NCBI GenBank assembly: GCA_030630585.1
Contig: DAOVMU010000067.1
Location: 1 to 7,662, forward strand
Source of the DNA: Candidatus Bathyarchaeota archaeon
GTDB taxonomy: Archaea > Thermoproteota > Bathyarchaeia > Bathyarchaeales > Bathycorpusculaceae
Direction: 5' to 3'
Length of the DNA: 7,662 nucleotides
Position numbers and translations under genes: made by a program. A model generated the notes under the pieces. It made no database searches. It saw only the letters and a program-made list of their open reading frames with translations, and was not told the DNA's origin. This document shows positions 5,031-7,662 of this stretch, piece after piece; the stretch's first letter is position 1, and every line of letters starts with the position of its first letter.

Positions 5031-5792
5031 TCAAAACACTCCGAATCCAGTTGAGGGTATATCACCTTTTATGACCATTCCAGTTGCTCCATCCATCAAC
5101 ATTCGGTATGTTTTGCCTTTATACTCGTACTTCACAAACCATATGGGAGCATGCAAGTAAACTGTCTGGTTAAGTTCTATCTCATTCTTCATTTCAATAA
5201 TTCTGTCAACATCTTGCTGAACCAAATAGCGATGATGCTCCTCAATCTGTTGCCTTGCAAGCATCACTGCATCATTTTTGTCGATTTCGCTGTTCAGAAC
5301 TTTTGCATAAGCCTCTACTTTCTTGAAGTTGTAGGGGATTTTACCTTCTAATGGCACATCATACTCTCTTGTTGGAAACGTCGCTGCTTTTCTTGCGAGA
5401 ACTAGCCAATCATACTTTTTCTCGATTTTGCCTTCCTTAATAACTGGTGGAGTTATCCGCTCAAAAATCCCTTTATAGGCACTCTCGGCGTCTATGGATA
5501 TAACCCAGAAAGGCAAATAAGTCAAGGTTTTTTCCTTAATTTTTGATTTTTTCGCGAGGTTAGGAGGCTTCAGAAAACCTGCACGCATCCAGTTTTTAAC
5601 TGCTTCTTCAATTTTTGTCGGGTCATACTTGTTCTGCAGCATGGAATGTTCGAAGGTGAAAGCCTTTCCAGTTTCTATTACAACGGTGTAGCCGCAGTAT
5701 TTGCATGTCGCTATTATTTCACCGGGTTCAAATGATATGGGTGCGCCGCAATGGGAACAGCTTATTTCCTTGACTATGGACATCTGTTTCAC
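5031..5792 (-). CDS. TFIIB-type zinc-ribbon protein with YdjG-like C-terminal domain
   Basis: This 253-residue protein has an N-terminal zinc ribbon (Cys12, Cys15, Cys30, Cys33) of the CxHCG...CxYCG type, as seen in TFIIB-like zinc-ribbon proteins. The middle region contains YLPFWVISIDAESAYKG (about 92-108). The C-terminal segment reads APIWFVKYEYKGKTYRMLMD (215-234) followed by GATGMVIKGDIP, matching the 'P-x-W-F-x-x-Y-x-Y-K-G-K-x-Y-x-x-x-x-x-G-x-T-G-x-V-x-G-x-x-P' end of YdjG-like proteins. No membrane segment is visible. YdjG homologues are sometimes mis-annotated as primosomal or replication proteins. In Bacillus subtilis, ydjG sits with ydjI and a pspA homologue. The start is GTG at 5792, whose GTGA overlaps the TGA of the FAD gene, implying coupled translation. 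An in-frame ATG at 5783 is the alternative. The YdjI-like SPFH gene lies about 1.6 kb further along on the same strand. Confidence 0.82.
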   Translation of the reverse strand: MKQMSIVKEISCSHCGAPISFEPGEIIATCKYCGYTVVIETGKAFTFEHSMLQNKYDPTKIEEAVKNWMRAGFLKPPNLAKKSKIKEKTLTYLPFWVISIDAESAYKGIFERITPPVIKEGKIEKKYDWLVLARKAATFPTREYDVPLEGKIPYNFKKVEAYAKVLNSEIDKNDAVMLARQQIEEHHRYLVQQDVDRIIEMKNEIELNQTVYLHAPIWFVKYEYKGKTYRMLMDGATGMVIKGDIPSTGFGVF

Positions 5793-7171
5793 GGCTTCTT
5801 CTTTTCTCTCTTTGTTATTTCATTTGCTACAATAACACCTGACGCTGAAGCTTGAACCAGCCCTCTTGTGACTCCGGCTCCGTCACCGATTGTGAATAAG
5901 TTGTGGATTTTGGTTTCTAGGCTGTTGCTTAGCTGTAGTCGTGAGGAGTAGAATTTTACTTCGATGCCGTATAGAAGCGTGTCTGTTGAATGTATTCCCG
6001 GAGAGATTTTGTCTAGTGCTTGAAGCATCTCCCTTATATCAACAAGGTAGCGGTATGGTAAAACGAAGCTTAAGTCGCCTGGCGTGGCATTCTTCAACGT
6101 TGGAGTTACTACACTTCGGCTAATTCTTTCAGGTGTTGACCTTCTTCCAGACTTGAAATCACCTAAACGTTGTATCATCACGCCTCCGCTGAGAAGGTTT
6201 GAAAGCCTAGCAAGATATTTCCCGTAAGCTATAGGTTCCTTAAACGGTGCAGTGAAGGAAGTGCTTACCAAAATAGCAAAGTTTGTATTCTTGGTTTTTC
6301 TCTCTGCATAACTTTGTCCATTGACAGTTAAGATCCCGTTGTAGGATTCTGTTATGACCTCGCCGTAAGGGGCAACGCAAAATGTGCGGACCTGATCGTC
6401 AAAAAACTTTGAGTAATGAATGAATTTAGGTTCGTAAAGAGTCCTAGTCAATTCTTCCATGACAGCAGCTAAAACTTCAACTCTTATTCCAACATCAACA
6501 GGGTTGTTAAGTGTCTTCAAGCCGAGGGCTTGAGCCTCTGCTTGGAGCCATTCAGCTCCAATTCTTCCAGGCGCAACAATGACGTATTTTCCGAAGTACT
6601 TCTGCCCGTCAACTGTTTCGACTCCTTCAACAACACTGTTTTTTACTATGAGCCCTTTGACGTCTTTTCTAAGTCTAACTTCAACCTTGCCGTTTAGTTC
6701 TTGACGCATTTTCCGAAGGGTTCGAGCGCATCTCTCGGTGCCCATATGTCGAATTCTTTGGCGAATAAGTTTTAAACCAGCCAGCGAGGCTCTTCGCTCA
6801 ATCTCCTCTACCTTCTTAACGTCTGTCCCATAGACGTATTTGGGTGCGCCGAATTTCAAGTAAACACTGTCCACATAACTTATGAGCTTACCAAGCTTCT
6901 CTTTCGAAACATACTGGCCTAGCCAGCCACCGACCTCAGTGGACAGGGTAAGTTTACCATCACTGAAAGCTCCCGCCCCACCCCACCCAGCTAATAACAA
7001 GCATGGTTCACAGTGGATACATTCGAACCCGCGACTTGCCGGACATTTACGTCGATTTATGTCTGGTCCTTTATCAAGCATCAAAACATTGAGATCAGTT
7101 TTCTCTGTTAGCTCAAGAGCTGAAAAAATCCCTGCTGGACCAGCTCCAACGATTATTACATCATACTTCAA
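5789..7171 (-). CDS. FAD-dependent dehydrogenase (COG2509 type)
   Basis: This 460-residue flavoprotein begins MKYDVIIVGAGPAGIFSALE, a Rossmann dinucleotide-binding motif with GAGPAG at 9-14 and the ribose-binding acidic residue Asp33 (LMLDKGP). Next comes a four-cysteine patch, Cys43, Cys51, Cys54 and Cys57, leading into GWGGAGAFSDGKL (62-74), a hallmark of the uncharacterised FAD-dependent dehydrogenase family COG2509. VIVAPGRIGAEWL marks the second Rossmann strand. The C terminus has IGDGAGVTRGLVQASASG (428-445), which contacts FAD in this fold. The substrate is unknown; the protein is likely cytoplasmic. The start is TTG at 7171, because AGGAGG lies exactly 8 nt upstream and a TATA box covers the ATG at 7216, which would add 15 non-homologous residues. 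It overlaps the zinc-ribbon gene by four bases, so the pair form an operon. Confidence 0.9.
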   Translation of the reverse strand: MKYDVIIVGAGPAGIFSALELTEKTDLNVLMLDKGPDINRRKCPASRGFECIHCEPCLLLAGWGGAGAFSDGKLTLSTEVGGWLGQYVSKEKLGKLISYVDSVYLKFGAPKYVYGTDVKKVEEIERRASLAGLKLIRQRIRHMGTERCARTLRKMRQELNGKVEVRLRKDVKGLIVKNSVVEGVETVDGQKYFGKYVIVAPGRIGAEWLQAEAQALGLKTLNNPVDVGIRVEVLAAVMEELTRTLYEPKFIHYSKFFDDQVRTFCVAPYGEVITESYNGILTVNGQSYAERKTKNTNFAILVSTSFTAPFKEPIAYGKYLARLSNLLSGGVMIQRLGDFKSGRRSTPERISRSVVTPTLKNATPGDLSFVLPYRYLVDIREMLQALDKISPGIHSTDTLLYGIEVKFYSSRLQLSNSLETKIHNLFTIGDGAGVTRGLVQASASGVIVANEITKREKKKP

Positions 7172-7179
7172 AGAGATTG

Positions 7180-7185
7180 CCTCCT
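7180..7185 (-). promoter_or_regulatory. AGGAGG ribosome binding site fixing the FAD-dehydrogenase start
   Basis: This is the strongest Shine-Dalgarno sequence in the window, eight bases before TTG 7171. It lies inside the ATG-initiated longer reading, which argues against that longer form. Confidence 0.8.
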
Positions 7186-7213
7186 GAAACCCAAACCTAC
7201 ATGTAGCAACTAG

Positions 7214-7225
7214 CATATATTTTTT
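7214..7225 (-). promoter_or_regulatory. TATA box of the FAD-dehydrogenase/zinc-ribbon operon
   Basis: The minus strand reads AAAAAATATATG. A transcript start about 26 bp downstream falls near 7191-7194, giving a leader of about 20 nt that contains AGGAGG and leads to TTG 7171. The ATG at 7216-7214 is part of this box and so should not be transcribed. Confidence 0.65.
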
Positions 7226-7234
7226 GGCGAGCAG

Positions 7235-7246
7235 TTCAATGTTGAA
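7235..7246. repeat. 12-bp dyad upstream of the TATA box
   Basis: TTCAA-TG-TTGAA is a perfect palindrome with 5-bp arms, ending about 10 bp upstream of the TATA box of the FAD operon. In archaea this position suits an activator or TFB-adjacent operator. Short AT-rich dyads are common by chance. Confidence 0.3.
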
Positions 7247-7258
7247 ATCTTACAAGTC

Positions 7259-7276
7259 GCAAAAACCACATTTTGC
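7259..7276 (-). terminator. Second hairpin after cupin gene
   Basis: GCAAAA-TGTGGT-TTTTGC on the minus strand forms a 6-bp stem whose 3' arm is a T-run. It follows the hairpin at 7280-7297 by three bases. Together they probably mark the 3' end of the cupin transcript. Confidence 0.5.
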
Positions 7277-7279
7277 TTT

Positions 7280-7297
7280 CAAGTGACCTTTCACTTG
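7280..7297 (-). terminator. Perfect hairpin overlapping the cupin stop codon
   Basis: CAAGTGA-AAGG-TCACTTG is a perfect 7-bp stem with a 4-base loop. Its 5' arm contains the last codon and TGA of the cupin gene. Placed directly before another hairpin with a T-run, it looks like part of a tandem terminator or a 3'-end protection structure. Confidence 0.55.
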
Positions 7298-7632
7298 CGA
7301 GCATGTGGTACTAAGCATAGAAACTTTACAGTTTTTTCACTGTTGTTTTTGAACTGATGTTTCTCATTTGACGGAATGAAAATGACATCACCCGCTCCAA
7401 ACTTTCTTTCCTCTCCTACACCAACCACAACACCTTCACCTTCTAAAATGAAGACCTCATGTTCCCAAGAATGACTGTGAAAAGGACTGTACCCTCCAAG
7501 CTTCATCTCGAACAATCTCATTGCAAAGTTTTCAGCTCCCATGTCCTTCGTGATAAGCCATCTAACACTCAACTTTAAGCTTCCTTCCCCAGCATCTTTT
7601 GCTTCAACATCTCTGTAATGGAAAACTTTCAT
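7291..7632 (-). CDS. Small single-domain cupin protein
   Basis: This 113-residue protein is one cupin_2 beta barrel. Motif 1 runs from GGYSPFHSHSWEHEVFILEG (46-65), giving metal ligands His52, His54 and Glu59. Motif 2 is GDVIFIPSNEKHQFKNN (81-97), giving Pro87, the fourth ligand His92, and Asn96. All four expected metal ligands are present, so it probably binds a divalent metal. Small stand-alone cupins of this kind act as isomerases, dioxygenase-like enzymes or sugar- or ligand-binding proteins, and the sequence does not distinguish among these. It starts at ATG 7632, with AGGT 7 nt upstream. The gene ends in a hairpin, and a separate TATA box follows, so it is probably not in the same transcript as the FAD dehydrogenase downstream. 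Confidence 0.9.
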   Translation of the reverse strand: MKVFHYRDVEAKDAGEGSLKLSVRWLITKDMGAENFAMRLFEMKLGGYSPFHSHSWEHEVFILEGEGVVVGVGEERKFGAGDVIFIPSNEKHQFKNNSEKTVKFLCLVPHARK

Positions 7633-7662
7633 TACAACTACCTGTCCAAATCAACTAAGGAC

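Noticed and set aside
6882..7187. 101-codon plus-strand open frame opposite the FAD dehydrogenase
   Set aside because: It is antisense to the conserved Rossmann and cysteine region, so it is explained as a shadow of that gene.
1..7662. Mobile element, CRISPR array or rRNA
   Set aside because: No transposase or integrase gene, regularly spaced repeats or rRNA-like sequence was found; the only phage-related hint is the metallopeptidase family.

Overview
The window looks like a piece of an archaeal chromosome, most likely Thermoproteota/TACK and possibly a Bathyarchaeia-type lineage. This is inferred from gene content and expression signals, not from a marker phylogeny. The archaeal signs are a class I lysyl-tRNA synthetase, a small Sso10a-like winged-helix protein, a COG4900-type metallopeptidase, TATA-like boxes about 20-30 bp before the expected transcript starts, T-tract 3' ends, and Shine-Dalgarno sites related to GGAGGTGAT. 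Four of the ten genes appear to start with TTG and one with GTG, so several starts differ from the longest ATG reading.

Layout: nine of ten genes are on the minus strand. Reading from the right: a small cupin (7632-7291); a gap with two hairpins, a dyad and a TATA box; a COG2509-type FAD-dependent dehydrogenase (7171-5789), overlapping by four bases a TFIIB-type zinc-ribbon protein resembling Bacillus YdjG (5792-5031); a TTG-started HExxH metallopeptidase (4907-4512). The one plus-strand gene, the winged-helix protein (4198-4491), converges on the metallopeptidase with a terminator-like hairpin and T-tract between them. After a 257-bp divergent region comes a tight minus-strand cluster: a conserved helical protein (3940-3404), an SPFH-domain protein with a C-terminal double zinc ribbon resembling Bacillus YdjI (3402-2434), and a four-helix membrane protein (2422-2075). 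A T-rich gap leads to lysS (2012-411). The left edge holds the first 65 codons of an acyl-CoA dehydrogenase (197 to beyond 1).

The most interesting content is the three-gene SPFH cluster together with the YdjG-like zinc-ribbon protein about 1.1 kb away. In Bacillus subtilis, YdjG and YdjI are encoded with a PspA homologue in ydjFGHI and act in membrane-stress biology. Here neither PspA nor YdjH is visible, but a helical partner and a small membrane protein flank the SPFH gene. I infer an archaeal membrane-associated scaffold or stress module, with the nearby winged-helix protein as a possible but unproven regulator. The remaining genes (lysS, acyl-CoA dehydrogenase, FAD dehydrogenase, cupin) look like ordinary chromosomal functions. 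I saw no rRNA, intact tRNA, CRISPR array or insertion sequence.
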